From Eggerthellaceae bacterium (lineage in GTDB: Bacteria > Actinomycetota > Coriobacteriia > Coriobacteriales > Eggerthellaceae): DNA of 49,705 bases. Made by a program: the position numbers and the translations under genes. The notes beneath the pieces were generated by a model. That model searched no databases, had not been told where the DNA came from, and was given only the letters and a program-made list of their open reading frames with translations. The DNA lies in contig JAAWAY010000046.1 of NCBI GenBank assembly GCA_022792415.1, forward strand, positions 1 to 49,705, in the 5' to 3' direction. Each line of letters opens with the position of its first letter. The first letter of the stretch is position 1. Below are positions 41,155-49,705 of this stretch, one piece after another.

Positions 41155-44091
41155 ATGATCGACGTCTTCGAAAGCACTGCGCGCACCTATCCCGATAAGG
41201 TCTTCCTCACCTTCGTCGCCAAGGGCGGAGGCGAGGTCAGCTACACCTATCGGCAGGCGCGGCTGCTGGCGGCGGCGTTGGCGCGGCGACTTATGGACAA
41301 GGGTGTGCGCCGCGGCGACTACGTGTCGGTGGACCTGCCCAACTGCCCCGAGTACGTGTTTTTGGCGCTGGCGGCGGCCTACGGGTCGTTCTCGCTGGTG
41401 TGCCTGAACCACCGCCTGACGGCCACGGAGAAACTCACGCGCTTGCTGGAGCTGGAGCGCGAGGGGCTGCGCGTGGCGTGCCGCGTGGACGAGGCGCGGG
41501 CCCGGCGGCTCATGGACTACGCCGGCGCGCTGCTGGAGGGCGGCGCGGAGGAGGCGGCGGCCGTGGACGACGAGGACGCCCCGGCCGGGATGCCCGTGCC
41601 GGCGCGCGTCGCGTCCGCGGGCGGGGCCGGCCTGGGGTCGGGCCCCATCGCGATGGCGTCCGCCCGGCGGCGCCCGCGCAGCGGCCCCATCATGGGCGCG
41701 CGCCAGGACGCCATCGAGGACACCGTCCACTTCGCCGAGCGCGAGGCGCACCTGTTCGACGACAAGCGCAGCGCCCTCATCATGTTCACGTCGGGCACCA
41801 CGGGTAAGCCCAAGGTGGTCGACCTGACGTGGAGCCAGCTGGAGGGCGCGGCGAGCGCGTCGAACCGCGTGCTGAGCCAGCCGGGCACGGGGATGTGGCA
41901 GGCCGTCCTGCCGCTGTTCCACATCGGCGGGTTCCAGGTGATGGTACGCAGCGTGCTCAACCGCACGCCCCTGCGCCTGTACGAGCACTTCGACGCCGCC
42001 CGCGTGCTGCGCGACCGCGAGAGCCGCCGCGTGACGCACCTGTCGGTGGTGGACAAGATGCTCCAGGACCTGCTGGCGGCCGACACCCGCGGCCTTCTGG
42101 CGGGCTATCAGTGCATCCTGCTGGGCGGCGGCCCCCTGAACGGGCGCACCGTGGAGCGGGCCCTGGCAGCCGGCGCGCGGGTGTACGCGAGCTACGGCAT
42201 GACCGAGACGTCCAGCCAGATAGCCAACACGCTGGTCACACCCGATTTCACCGGCGGTCTCAAGCTGCTGCCCGGCTACTCGGCGCGCATCGTCGACCCG
42301 GACGAGGCCGGCTTCGGCCGCCTGGCCGTGCGCGGCCCCGGGGTGTTCTCGGGCTACCTGAACGCGCGCGGCGCCTTCACCGTGGACGGCTACTTCCTCA
42401 CGGGCGACACCGCGGCCCTCTACGACGGAGCCATCTACGTGCGCGAGCGCACCGACGACATGTTCGTGTCGGGGGGCGAGAACGTCTACCCCGTCGAGAT
42501 CGCCGATGCGCTGCGGGCGCAGGCCGGGGTGGGGGACGCTTACGTGTTCGGCGTGCCCGACGCCAGCTGGGGCCGGCGTCCCGTGGCGATGGTGGAGCGC
42601 GTGGGAAAGAGCGGGTTCGTCAAGGGCGTGTCGGGGGCCATCCCCGCCGTCAAGGCCGACATCGCCGCCGGGTGGGAGCGGACCGGGCACGAGCACGCCG
42701 AGGACGATGGCGCGCAGGGCGGGACGCGGCCTCCCGTGTCGTCCGCCAGCCTGCGGCGCGGCTTGGCCGGGCGGTTGTCGCGCATCTACCAGCCCAAGCA
42801 CATCTGCGTGGTGGACGAGCTGCCGCGCACCGCGCTGGGAAAGGTGGACCGCGCCGCCGCCGAGACGCTGTACGCCCAGCGGCTGGAGGTGCGCCGTGTG
42901 GTGCTCAACCATGTGCGCCTGCCGTTCAAGACGCCCTTCCGCACGGCGAAGGCAACGCTCACGCACCGCGACCTCATCATCGTGGAGGTGGTGGATCACG
43001 CCGGGCGCGTGGGCCTGGGGGAGTGCACGTCGTTCTCGACCGACTGGTACCTGCCCGAGACGCTGGGCCAGGACGCGCGCGTCCTGCAGCGCACGCTCAT
43101 CCCGGCGGTGCTGGACGAGGCGTTTCTGCACCCGCGCGACGTGGCCGACGCCTTCTCGGCGCTGCCGGAGGCCGTGGCGCACCCCATGGCCAGCTCGGCG
43201 CTGGAGATGGCCCTGTGGGACCTGTACGGCAAGGTGGAGGGCAAGCCGCTGTGGCAGCTGCTGGGCGAGGAGCGCGACCGCCTGGCGGGCGGGCGCATCC
43301 ACGGGCCGCGCACGGCGCTCGTGTCGGGCGGGATGGCCCAGGTGGCGGCCGGGGCCGTCGTGGGGTTGGGCACCCCGGAGGAGACGGTGGCGGCGGTGCG
43401 CTCCTGCGTGGAGGCCGGCTACTGCCGCGTGAAGATCAAGGTGTCGCCCGGCCAGGGCCTGCCCTGCGTCCGCGCCGTCCGCGAGGCATACCCCGACCTC
43501 ATCATCACGCTGGACGCCAACCAGAGCTTCACCGCGCGCGACGTGGAGGAGCTGCGCGCCTACGACGGGCTGGGCATCGGCTGGATCGAGGAGCCGCTGA
43601 CGGTCGACCGCGCGCTGGGCGGCTGCGAGCGCTCGTTCAGGCGCCTGGCCAGCCTCCAGCGCACCATGGCCACGCCCCTGTGCCTGGACGAGTCGTTCGT
43701 CAACGGCGCCGAGGCCCTGCAGGCGCTCACCCATCCCGAGCTGCGCTGCCTCGTCGTGAAGATCGGCAAGTTCGGCGGCATCCAGCGCGCGCTCGAGTTC
43801 GTCTGCCGCGCCCAGGCGATGGGCCGCGAGGTGTGGATGGGCGGCATGTACGACACGGGCATCTCGCGTCGGGCCCACGCGGCGTTCCAGACGCTGCCCG
43901 GCATCATCATGCCCGGTGACATCGGCGGCACGGGCCGCTACTTCCCCACGGACGTGACGACGCCCGCCTACGGCGTCGACCGCGGGCACATCACGCTCAA
44001 CACCGGCGGGTTCGACGCGGGCATCGGCTGCGCGCTCGACCGCGACGCCCTGGCCAAGGTGCTCGTGAAGCGCGTGGTGTTCGGGGCGTAG
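41155..44091 (+). CDS. Fused o-succinylbenzoate-CoA ligase (MenE) and o-succinylbenzoate synthase (MenC)
   Basis: A single 978-residue protein covers two successive menaquinone steps. Residues 1-575 are an acyl-adenylating ligase: ATP loop MFTSGTTGKPK, PLFHIGGFQ, YASYGMTETSSQ, TGDTAAL, SGGENVYPVEI and the final PRTALGKVDR lysine. It contains an Ala/Gly-rich insertion near 135-180. Residues 578-978 are an enolase-superfamily OSB synthase: RLPFKTPFRTAK, LGECTSFSTDWYLPET, YCRVKIKVSPG (Lys base), ITLDANQSF and WIEEP metal ligands, VKIGKFGGI (second Lys) and GGMYDTGISRRAH. No stop or restart is present at the junction. Biochemically MenC acts first and MenE second, so the product is handed from the C-terminal to the N-terminal half. 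The ribosome site is weak, and coupling to menB is likely. Confidence 0.95.
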   Translation: MIDVFESTARTYPDKVFLTFVAKGGGEVSYTYRQARLLAAALARRLMDKGVRRGDYVSVDLPNCPEYVFLALAAAYGSFSLVCLNHRLTATEKLTRLLELEREGLRVACRVDEARARRLMDYAGALLEGGAEEAAAVDDEDAPAGMPVPARVASAGGAGLGSGPIAMASARRRPRSGPIMGARQDAIEDTVHFAEREAHLFDDKRSALIMFTSGTTGKPKVVDLTWSQLEGAASASNRVLSQPGTGMWQAVLPLFHIGGFQVMVRSVLNRTPLRLYEHFDAARVLRDRESRRVTHLSVVDKMLQDLLAADTRGLLAGYQCILLGGGPLNGRTVERALAAGARVYASYGMTETSSQIANTLVTPDFTGGLKLLPGYSARIVDPDEAGFGRLAVRGPGVFSGYLNARGAFTVDGYFLTGDTAALYDGAIYVRERTDDMFVSGGENVYPVEIADALRAQAGVGDAYVFGVPDASWGRRPVAMVERVGKSGFVKGVSGAIPAVKADIAAGWERTGHEHAEDDGAQGGTRPPVSSASLRRGLAGRLSRIYQPKHICVVDELPRTALGKVDRAAAETLYAQRLEVRRVVLNHVRLPFKTPFRTAKATLTHRDLIIVEVVDHAGRVGLGECTSFSTDWYLPETLGQDARVLQRTLIPAVLDEAFLHPRDVADAFSALPEAVAHPMASSALEMALWDLYGKVEGKPLWQLLGEERDRLAGGRIHGPRTALVSGGMAQVAAGAVVGLGTPEETVAAVRSCVEAGYCRVKIKVSPGQGLPCVRAVREAYPDLIITLDANQSFTARDVEELRAYDGLGIGWIEEPLTVDRALGGCERSFRRLASLQRTMATPLCLDESFVNGAEALQALTHPELRCLVVKIGKFGGIQRALEFVCRAQAMGREVWMGGMYDTGISRRAHAAFQTLPGIIMPGDIGGTGRYFPTDVTTPAYGVDRGHITLNTGGFDAGIGCALDRDALAKVLVKRVVFGA

Positions 44092-44266
44092 CGCCCCGCC
44101 TTTCACATCGGCAACGGCGGGCTGACAACCGGGCGGAGCGCGGGCCGCCCACGCTGACCCCTCCTATCATGGATGCAACCACCCTCGCCCCCTGGCGCGG
44201 CCCGTGGCGCAGCGCGCGGCGGCCCGGTGCCGGGCGTGGCGCGCAGCCGATAGAGAGGAACCCGCC

Positions 44267-45790
44267 ATGAGCACCACCTCCCCTGCTCCCGCATCCTCAG
44301 CCCCCGCGTCGGCGCCGACCGCCGGGTCATCGGGCCTGAGCACCTCGGCCGTCGACAACCCTAACGGCCTGGGCCTGTTCCGCCTGGTGACCACCGTCAT
44401 CACGCTCATCGTGGGCGGCGGCGTGTTCACGCTGGCCGGCGACCAGGCTGCCGGCGGCGCCTCGGGCGCGGCCATCCTCACGGCGTGGTCCATCTCGGGC
44501 GTGGGCGTGCTGTGCCTGGTCATGACGTTCTACGCGCTGTCCCGCGTCAAGCCGGACATGCGCGGCGGCATCTACTCCTACGCGTCGGCCGGCTTCGGCG
44601 ACTTCCTGGGCTTCACGAGCGCGTGGGGCTACTGGATCAGCGCGCTTCTGTGCACCGTGAGCTTCTCGGCTCTGCTGTTCGGGGCGCTCGCGTACTTCTT
44701 CCCGGTGTTCGGGCACGGCACCGACCTGCCCTCCGTCATCGCCGCATCGGCCCTCATCTGGTTCTACGCGTGGCTCGTGAGCCGTGGCATCACCGAGGTG
44801 TCGGCCATCAACGCCATCATCACCGTGTCGAAGATCGTGCCCATCTTCGTGGCCATCATCGCCATCATCTTCGCGCAGAAGTTCGACCCGGCCATCTTCT
44901 GGGCCAACCTGCACACGGGCGCCGACCCCTCGCTCACGTTCTCTGACCAGGTGAAGTCGGCCATGATGGTCACCATCTGGGTGTTCGTGGGCATCGAGGG
45001 CGCCGTGGCCATCTCGGGCCGCGCCAAGCGCAGCCACGACGTGGGGCGCGCTACCATCATCGCCTTCGTGTGCGTGCTGTCCATCTACCTGATGGTGTCG
45101 GTGCTGTCCATGGGCGTCATGCCGCTGTCCGAACTGGCCGGGCTGGAGAACCCGGCGCTCGCCGGCGTCATGGAGCACGCCGTGGGGCCGTGGGGCGCGT
45201 TCCTCATCAACTTCGGCGTAGCCCTGTCGCTCATCGGCGCCATGCTGGGCTACACGGTGCTGGCCAGCGAGTCGCCCTACGAGGCGGCCGAGGGCGGCGT
45301 GTTCATCAAGCAGTTCGCCAAGGTGAATAAGAACGGCGCGCCGGTGGTGACGCTGGTGGTGACCAACCTCATCATTGAGGCGTTCCTCATCTCCATGCTG
45401 TTCTCCGACGAGTCGTACCAGTTCTTCTACACGCTGTCCGCCGGCATGATCCTTTTGCCGTACCTGCTGTCGGCGGCGTACTTCGCCAAGCTGACGTTCA
45501 CGGAGAAGGGCCTGTTCGCGAAGTACCTGAACGCGCCGCTGTGGGTGTGGCGCGTCATGGGCATCGTGGGCGTGGTGTACAGCTTCTTCCTGGCGTATGC
45601 GTCGGGCGCTGTGGGGCTGACGCTCATGAGCCTGCTGTACCTACCGGGCATCCCCGTCTACATCTGGGGCAAGCGCCAGCGCGGCGAGCGGTTCCTGGAG
45701 AGCTGGGTGGACAAGGCCGTGGTGGCGCTCATCGTGGTGGCCTCGGCCGTGTCGCTGTACCTGCTGGTGACGGGCGCGGTGGCGCTGTAG
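44267..45790 (+). CDS. APC-family amino acid permease/antiporter (ArcD/YjeM-like)
   Basis: The 507-residue protein has about 13 membrane helices. The helix-1 motif TTVITLIVGGGVFTLAGD matches the unwound substrate site of the basic amino acid/polyamine antiporter group. Also GGIYSYASAGFGDFLGF and WVFVGIEGAVAISGRAKRSHDVG, typical of arginine/ornithine-type antiporters. The N terminus is a 30-residue Ala/Pro/Ser/Thr tail. The start 44267 has agagagga upstream; a tatcat box lies near 44165. No arginine-deiminase genes are in the window, so the substrate is a guess. It converges with the MFS gene, with only 19 bases between. Confidence 0.85.
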   Translation: MSTTSPAPASSAPASAPTAGSSGLSTSAVDNPNGLGLFRLVTTVITLIVGGGVFTLAGDQAAGGASGAAILTAWSISGVGVLCLVMTFYALSRVKPDMRGGIYSYASAGFGDFLGFTSAWGYWISALLCTVSFSALLFGALAYFFPVFGHGTDLPSVIAASALIWFYAWLVSRGITEVSAINAIITVSKIVPIFVAIIAIIFAQKFDPAIFWANLHTGADPSLTFSDQVKSAMMVTIWVFVGIEGAVAISGRAKRSHDVGRATIIAFVCVLSIYLMVSVLSMGVMPLSELAGLENPALAGVMEHAVGPWGAFLINFGVALSLIGAMLGYTVLASESPYEAAEGGVFIKQFAKVNKNGAPVVTLVVTNLIIEAFLISMLFSDESYQFFYTLSAGMILLPYLLSAAYFAKLTFTEKGLFAKYLNAPLWVWRVMGIVGVVYSFFLAYASGAVGLTLMSLLYLPGIPVYIWGKRQRGERFLESWVDKAVVALIVVASAVSLYLLVTGAVAL

Positions 45791-45809
45791 CGGCGGCCCG
45801 GCGCCAGCC

Positions 45810-47774
45810 CTACTCCTTGGCCGCCGTGGCGCCCACCTCGCACACCTCGTCGCCGTCGGCGTCCGGGCCGCAGTACACGGCCTCGTCGGGGCGGTGGTCC
45901 AGGTAGGCCTGCATGGAGTACTGCGTGATGTCGCTGCGGTTGATGATGCCCACGATGACGTCGCCCTCCATGACCGGCACCTTCTTCAGGTGGTTCTCGG
46001 CCAGCACGCGGCACACCTCGGGCAGCGTGGAGTGGATGCCCACGCCGATGGAGCGGCGCGCGCCGATCTCGGTGACGGGCATGGCCATGAGCTCCTCCAG
46101 GCGCTCATCGTAGTCGCGGTCGTCGTAGGCGGAGTTCATGATCATGACGATGGGGTCGATGACCTGGCCGCCGCGCGGGGTGAGGCGCTTGAGGATGTCG
46201 CCGTCGGACACGAAGCCCACCGGCCGGCCCTCGGCGTCCACGATGGGGCAGGCGCTGATGTTCTTCTCGACGAACAGGCGCATGGCGTCAGCCACGGTGG
46301 CCGTGGTGGCCAGCGCGTACACGTCGGTCTTCATGATGGACTCCAGCAGCGAGCGGCGCTCGCCGGTGCGGTCCTCGCTGGCCTGGTCGGCGGGGCGGTC
46401 CTTCACCAGCAGAATGGCGAGCACGGCGCCGATGAGGCACAGGCCCGCGCACACGGCGAAGGCCACGTTGATGCCCAGCAGCTGCGCGTCGGCCCAGGCC
46501 ATCGACTGCTGCGCGGTGTTGGTGACCAGCGACGACACGGAGATGATGACGGCGGTGCCCAGCGAGCCGGCCACCTGGCGCAGCGTGTTGTTGACGGACG
46601 TGCCGTGGTTCATCACCTTGTTGTCCAGGGCGTTCATGCCCCAGGTGGTGATGGGCATGTTCACGAGCGCCATGGAGAACATGCGCACGGTGTAGAGCAC
46701 GGCCAGGAACCAGATGGGCGTGTTGAGGGTGAGCATGGCGAAGCCCAGCGTGGTGACGGTGAGCAGCACCATGCCGGTGACGCCCAGCTTGCGGGGGCCG
46801 TGCTTGTCGAACAGCTTGCCGGCGACGGGGTTCATGATGCCCATGAGGATGGCGCCGGGCATGAGCACGAGACCCGACATGGTGGCCGAGTACCCCAGCA
46901 GCGTCTGCACGTAGATGGGCATGAGGATGCCGGCGGCCAAGAGAGCGCCCTGCACGAGCATGCCGATGATGGTGGCCACGAGGAAGCGGCGGTTCTCCAG
47001 CACCTGCACGCGCAGCATGGGGTGCTCCAGGTGCGTCTGGCGGATGAAGAACCACACGACGCCGATGACGCCCAGCACGATGGACACGCCCGTGAACACC
47101 GTGAGGCCCGTGGAGCCGACGGCGCTGAAGCCGTACAGCATGAGGCCGAAGCCCAGCGTGGACAGCGTGAGCGACAGCGGGTCGAGGTGCGCGTCGCCCT
47201 TGTTGGCGGGCGGCTTGTTGTCCATCATGATGAGCGCGCCCACGATGACGGCCAGCGACAGCGCCGTGATGGCGAAGAACATGACGTGCCAGTCGAATTG
47301 GTCGATGACGATGCCGGCCACCGTGGGGCCGATGGCGGGCGCGAACGCGATGACCAGGCCGAAGATGCCCATGGCCGAGCCGCGCTTGTCGACGGGGAAC
47401 GTCACCAGCAGCACGGTCATGGTCAGCGGCATGAGCAGGCCGGCGCCCGCCGCCTGGATGAGGCGCCCGGTGAGCATGACGGGGAAGCTGAGCGCGCAGC
47501 CGGTCATGGCCGATCCCACGGCGAACAGCGCCATGGACACCAGGAACAGCCGGCGGGTGGAGAACCGATCCTGCAGGTAGGCCGTGATGGGGATCATGAT
47601 GGCGTTGACCAGCGTGAACCCGGTGGTGAGCCACTGCGCGGTGGCCGCGTCCACCGACATCTCCTCCATGATGGAGGGGATGGCCGGCGTCACCAGCGTC
47701 TGGTTGAGGACGGTGATGAACGAGCCGGTTACCAGGATGCTCAGCATGAGCCATTGTCTGCGTGTGAGTGCCAC
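45810..47774 (-). CDS. DHA2-type MFS transporter fused to a CBS-domain pair
   Basis: Residues 1-475 form a 14-helix drug:H+ antiporter-2 style carrier (QWLTTGFTLVNAIMIPITAYL, GRLIQAAGAGLLMPL, GFGLMLYGFSAVG, NHGTSVNNTLRQVAGSLGTA). Residues about 500-625 are two CBS motifs (TVADAMRLFVEKNISACPIV with GFVSDGDILKR; TLPEVCRVLAENHLKKVPVM with GIINRSDITQ), which bind adenine nucleotides in other proteins. An acidic tail follows. The chosen start is GTG 47774 with aagaagg seven bases upstream; the frame runs to 47819. It has 654 aa. The substrate is unknown. Coupling of transport to the energy state through CBS is inference. Confidence 0.9.
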   Translation of the reverse strand: MALTRRQWLMLSILVTGSFITVLNQTLVTPAIPSIMEEMSVDAATAQWLTTGFTLVNAIMIPITAYLQDRFSTRRLFLVSMALFAVGSAMTGCALSFPVMLTGRLIQAAGAGLLMPLTMTVLLVTFPVDKRGSAMGIFGLVIAFAPAIGPTVAGIVIDQFDWHVMFFAITALSLAVIVGALIMMDNKPPANKGDAHLDPLSLTLSTLGFGLMLYGFSAVGSTGLTVFTGVSIVLGVIGVVWFFIRQTHLEHPMLRVQVLENRRFLVATIIGMLVQGALLAAGILMPIYVQTLLGYSATMSGLVLMPGAILMGIMNPVAGKLFDKHGPRKLGVTGMVLLTVTTLGFAMLTLNTPIWFLAVLYTVRMFSMALVNMPITTWGMNALDNKVMNHGTSVNNTLRQVAGSLGTAVIISVSSLVTNTAQQSMAWADAQLLGINVAFAVCAGLCLIGAVLAILLVKDRPADQASEDRTGERRSLLESIMKTDVYALATTATVADAMRLFVEKNISACPIVDAEGRPVGFVSDGDILKRLTPRGGQVIDPIVMIMNSAYDDRDYDERLEELMAMPVTEIGARRSIGVGIHSTLPEVCRVLAENHLKKVPVMEGDVIVGIINRSDITQYSMQAYLDHRPDEAVYCGPDADGDEVCEVGATAAKE

Positions 47775-48151
47775 GTCGTACCTTCTTCTTCCACGTTGTG
47801 CCAAGCTGACGCGAACCACCGTTGGCGTGGCAGCCCGCGTTGACTGTCGTTGTTGGATGGCAGAGTTACACCGAACCTACCAGAGAACTGGCAAAGTATG
47901 CGCCTGAACGGGGCATCTGTAGGCTGACTGTTGGGCGGAGGCGGCCAAGTGCGCCGTGGGCGGCGGGTGCGCGGCGCGCCACGGCAGCGGGCGGCGCGTC
48001 AGCGGGGGCGAGCGGCGGGGGCGAGCTAACGGAGTGCCAACGGCGGGGAAACACCCCATCAGGCTGCGGAATGGGGCGTTTCTCGTCTCCCTATACTGGA
48101 GCGCGTCGTCACCATCATCGCTTAAACGGAAGAGAATCGAGGACGTCGATC
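47775..48151. promoter_or_regulatory. Divergent promoter region between the MFS-CBS and SDR genes
   Basis: No gene is seen in this 377-base gap. Toward the SDR a TATACT box lies at 48092-48097. Toward the MFS gene a CATACT box lies on the minus strand at 47900-47895. The middle (about 47935-48030) is G/C-only and repetitive. Confidence 0.4.
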
Positions 48152-48952
48152 ATGGGATTCCTAGTTGGCAAGACCGCCCTCATCACCGGCGGCGGATTCG
48201 CGCAGCTCGAGAGCGGGCGGCCCGGCTCCATCGGGTACGGCACGGCCCTGGCCTTCGCCAAGGAGGGGGCCAACCTGGTCATCACCGGCCGTAACGTCGG
48301 CAAGCTGGAGCGCGCCAAGGAGGAGCTGGAGGCCGCCTACCCCGTCAAGGTGGTGCCCGTGCGCGCCGACATCTCCGCGCGGGGCGACAACGAGGCCACG
48401 GTGCAGAACGTGGTCGATCGTGCCATCGGCGAGTTCGGCCGCATCGACGTGCTGATCAACGTGGCACAGGCGTCGGCCTCGGGCGTGCCGGTGGCCGAGC
48501 ACACCGACGACCAGTTCGCGCTGGCCCTGTACTCGGGGCTGTTCGCCACCTTCTACTATATGCGCGCGTGCTACCCCTACCTCAAGGAGGCCAAGGGGTC
48601 GGTCATCAACTTCGGGTCGGGCGCGGCGCTGGGCGGAAGCCCCGGGCAGGGATCCTACGCCGCCGCCAAGGAGGGCATCCGCGGGCTGTCGCGCGTCGCG
48701 GCCACGGAGTGGGCGCCCGACGGCATCAACGTCAACGTCGTGTGCCCGCTGGCGTGGACGTCGCAGCTCGAGCAGTTCCAGCAGGCCTACCCGGACGTCT
48801 TCGCCGCCAACGTGGCCGTTCCGCCCAGCGGGCGCTTCGGCGACGCCGAGTGGGACATCGGGCGCGTGTGCGTGGCTCTGGCCAGCCCCGACTTCAAGTT
48901 CGTGACGGGCGAGACCATCACCGTGGAGGGCGGCCTGGGGCTGCGGCCCTAG
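48152..48952 (+). CDS. Short-chain dehydrogenase/reductase (SDR)
   Basis: This is an NAD(P)-dependent Rossmann-fold oxidoreductase of 266 aa. The glycine motif is stretched: TGGGFAQLESGRPGSIGYG in place of TGxxxGIG. The catalytic Ser and YxxxK are present (INFGSGAAL, then SYAAAKEG). The usual NAG motif is replaced by NVAQ. The C terminus FVTGETITVEGGLGL is typical of classical SDRs. The ribosome site is gagga, about nine bases upstream. The substrate cannot be named; gut Coriobacteriia use SDRs on bile acids and other steroids, but nothing here proves that. Confidence 0.88.
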   Translation: MGFLVGKTALITGGGFAQLESGRPGSIGYGTALAFAKEGANLVITGRNVGKLERAKEELEAAYPVKVVPVRADISARGDNEATVQNVVDRAIGEFGRIDVLINVAQASASGVPVAEHTDDQFALALYSGLFATFYYMRACYPYLKEAKGSVINFGSGAALGGSPGQGSYAAAKEGIRGLSRVAATEWAPDGINVNVVCPLAWTSQLEQFQQAYPDVFAANVAVPPSGRFGDAEWDIGRVCVALASPDFKFVTGETITVEGGLGLRP

Positions 48953-48988
48953 CGCGCTCGCGTGCGCCGGCGCGCGCGGCGGCCCGCC

Positions 48989-49054
48989 GGCCCGGCGCGG
49001 TGTGCCCGACGCGCCTGATGTGCCCAGCCGTCCGGCGGCCCGGCGCGGTGTGCC
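48989..49054. repeat. 18-bp direct repeat in the SDR-CNNM gap
   Basis: ggcccggcgcggtgtgcc occurs at 48989-49006 and 49037-49054. Farther on, cggggac/gtccccg forms a small hairpin at 49134-49150, just before the next gene. Confidence 0.6.
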
Positions 49055-49179
49055 GATAATGTATCAATTCGGCTGCGCTTTCCCGGTATTGCTTAGGTTT
49101 ACGCTAAGTTTTAGGGAGCAGTATTCGCATGTGCGGGGACGGTGTCCCCGGCTGAGGTCAAGAGGGATCGGCGATTCTC

Positions 49180-49705
49180 ATGGTCACCGTTGTTATCAAC
49201 TTGCTCCTGGTGGTGTTCTTCCTGCTCATGAACGCCTTCTTCGTGGTGGCGGAGTTCGCGCTCGTGCGCGTGCGCCGCAGCCAGATCGACATGGCCGTGG
49301 CCGAGAAGCGCCGCGGCGCGCTGGCCGCCCAGGACGTGACCACCCACATCAACGCGTACCTGTCGGCCTGCCAGCTGGGCATCACGCTCGCGTCGCTGGC
49401 CATCGGCTGGCTGGGCGAGCCGGCGGTGTCGGCCGTGCTGGAGGCCCCGCTGCTGGCGGCCGGCCTGCCCGAGGCGTCGGTGTACCCCATCTGCGTGGCC
49501 GTGGGCTTCTTCATCATCACCACGCTGCACGTGGTGGTGGGCGAGCTCATCCCCAAGTCGTTCGCCATCTTCTCCACCGAGAAGTACGCGCTGCACACGG
49601 CCGGCCCGCTGCGCGTGTTCTACCGCATCACCTATCCCATCATGGTCATCTTCAACGGCATCACCAACGGCGTCATGCGCCTGTTCGGGCATGACCCGGC
49701 CGACG
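49180..49705 (+). CDS. CNNM/HlyC-CorC family membrane protein, 5' part
   Basis: The gene runs off the window; 175 codons are seen. It begins with a DUF21 (CNNM) membrane domain: helix 1 (residues 2-24) with the pattern MNAFFVVAEFALVRVR, then THINAYLSACQLGITLASLAIGWLGEPA, and VVVGELIPKSFAI, the Pro-bearing GELxPK signature. Related full-length proteins continue with two CBS domains and a CorC/HlyC tail and act in Mg2+/Co2+ transport. The ATG at 49180 is the first in frame after a stop at 49153-49155; the gagg site is about 13 bases away, which is long. Confidence 0.88.
   Translation, partial: MVTVVINLLLVVFFLLMNAFFVVAEFALVRVRRSQIDMAVAEKRRGALAAQDVTTHINAYLSACQLGITLASLAIGWLGEPAVSAVLEAPLLAAGLPEASVYPICVAVGFFIITTLHVVVGELIPKSFAIFSTEKYALHTAGPLRVFYRITYPIMVIFNGITNGVMRLFGHDPAD

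Noticed and set aside
40702-44106. 1134-codon frame antisense to menB and menE-menC
   Set aside because: The plus-strand enzymes have complete motif sets. The antisense frame has no start context or domain.

Overview
This window is very G+C-rich chromosomal DNA of an anaerobic, menaquinone-making actinobacterium. The likely source is Coriobacteriia, probably the Eggerthellales. Evidence for this: an actinobacterial fhaA-fhaB-pstP-rodA/pbpA-pknB morphogenesis cluster, a class III (oxygen-sensitive) ribonucleotide reductase, a nearly complete classical menaquinone pathway and a basic-amino-acid-type permease. The family placement is inference. Five parS-like ParB sites indicate that the segment lies in the origin-proximal centromere region.

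Layout. 0-2.6 kb: short repeats, a hypothetical gene, and an A/T-richer island with a Fic AMP-transferase gene and four TTATCGAAAG half-sites in its promoter region. 2.4-6.2 kb: nrdD and nrdG. An in-frame TAA cuts nrdD before its zinc and glycyl-radical domain. 6.2-6.5 kb: three parS sites. 6.7-8.1 kb: mscS and a 6S-like RNA. 8.3-15.8 kb, minus strand: Ser/Thr kinase signalling and cell-wall synthesis, with the SEDS polymerase and class B PBP fused in one protein. 16.2-22.8 kb: a membrane-anchored hypothetical protein, a UbiB kinase, an MBL hydrolase, a universal stress protein, PspA and a TPM-like protein. 23.1-25.1 kb: an inverted-repeat element, tRNA-Thr(CGU) and an ArsB/NhaD-type transporter. 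25.4-34.4 kb: a fused MurT-GatD, an LCP ligase, rlmH, xth, folE, nfo, an ACT protein, a stand-alone NrdD-type glycyl-radical domain protein and mscL. 34.6-44.1 kb: menF, menD, menH, menB and a menE-menC fusion. 44.3-49.7 kb: an APC permease, an MFS-CBS fusion, an SDR and a truncated CNNM/HlyC gene.

Most interesting signal. The class III reductase may be a two-piece system. The nrdD frame is stopped at 4785-4787, just before its glycyl-radical domain. A 104-residue protein at 33568-33882 carries the same radical domain on its own, with 74 identical bases around the radical glycine. Both genes are preceded by two NrdR-like boxes with the same 32-bp start-to-start spacing, so the small protein looks like a GrcA/YfiD-style spare part for ribonucleotide reductase rather than for pyruvate formate-lyase.

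Other themes are gene fusion (RodA-PbpA, MurT-GatD, MenE-MenC, MFS-CBS, MscL-zinc ribbon), low-complexity loop insertions in NrdG, MenD and MenH (one carrying a parS site inside the menH reading frame), and two roughly 197-bp elements sharing terminal inverted repeats.
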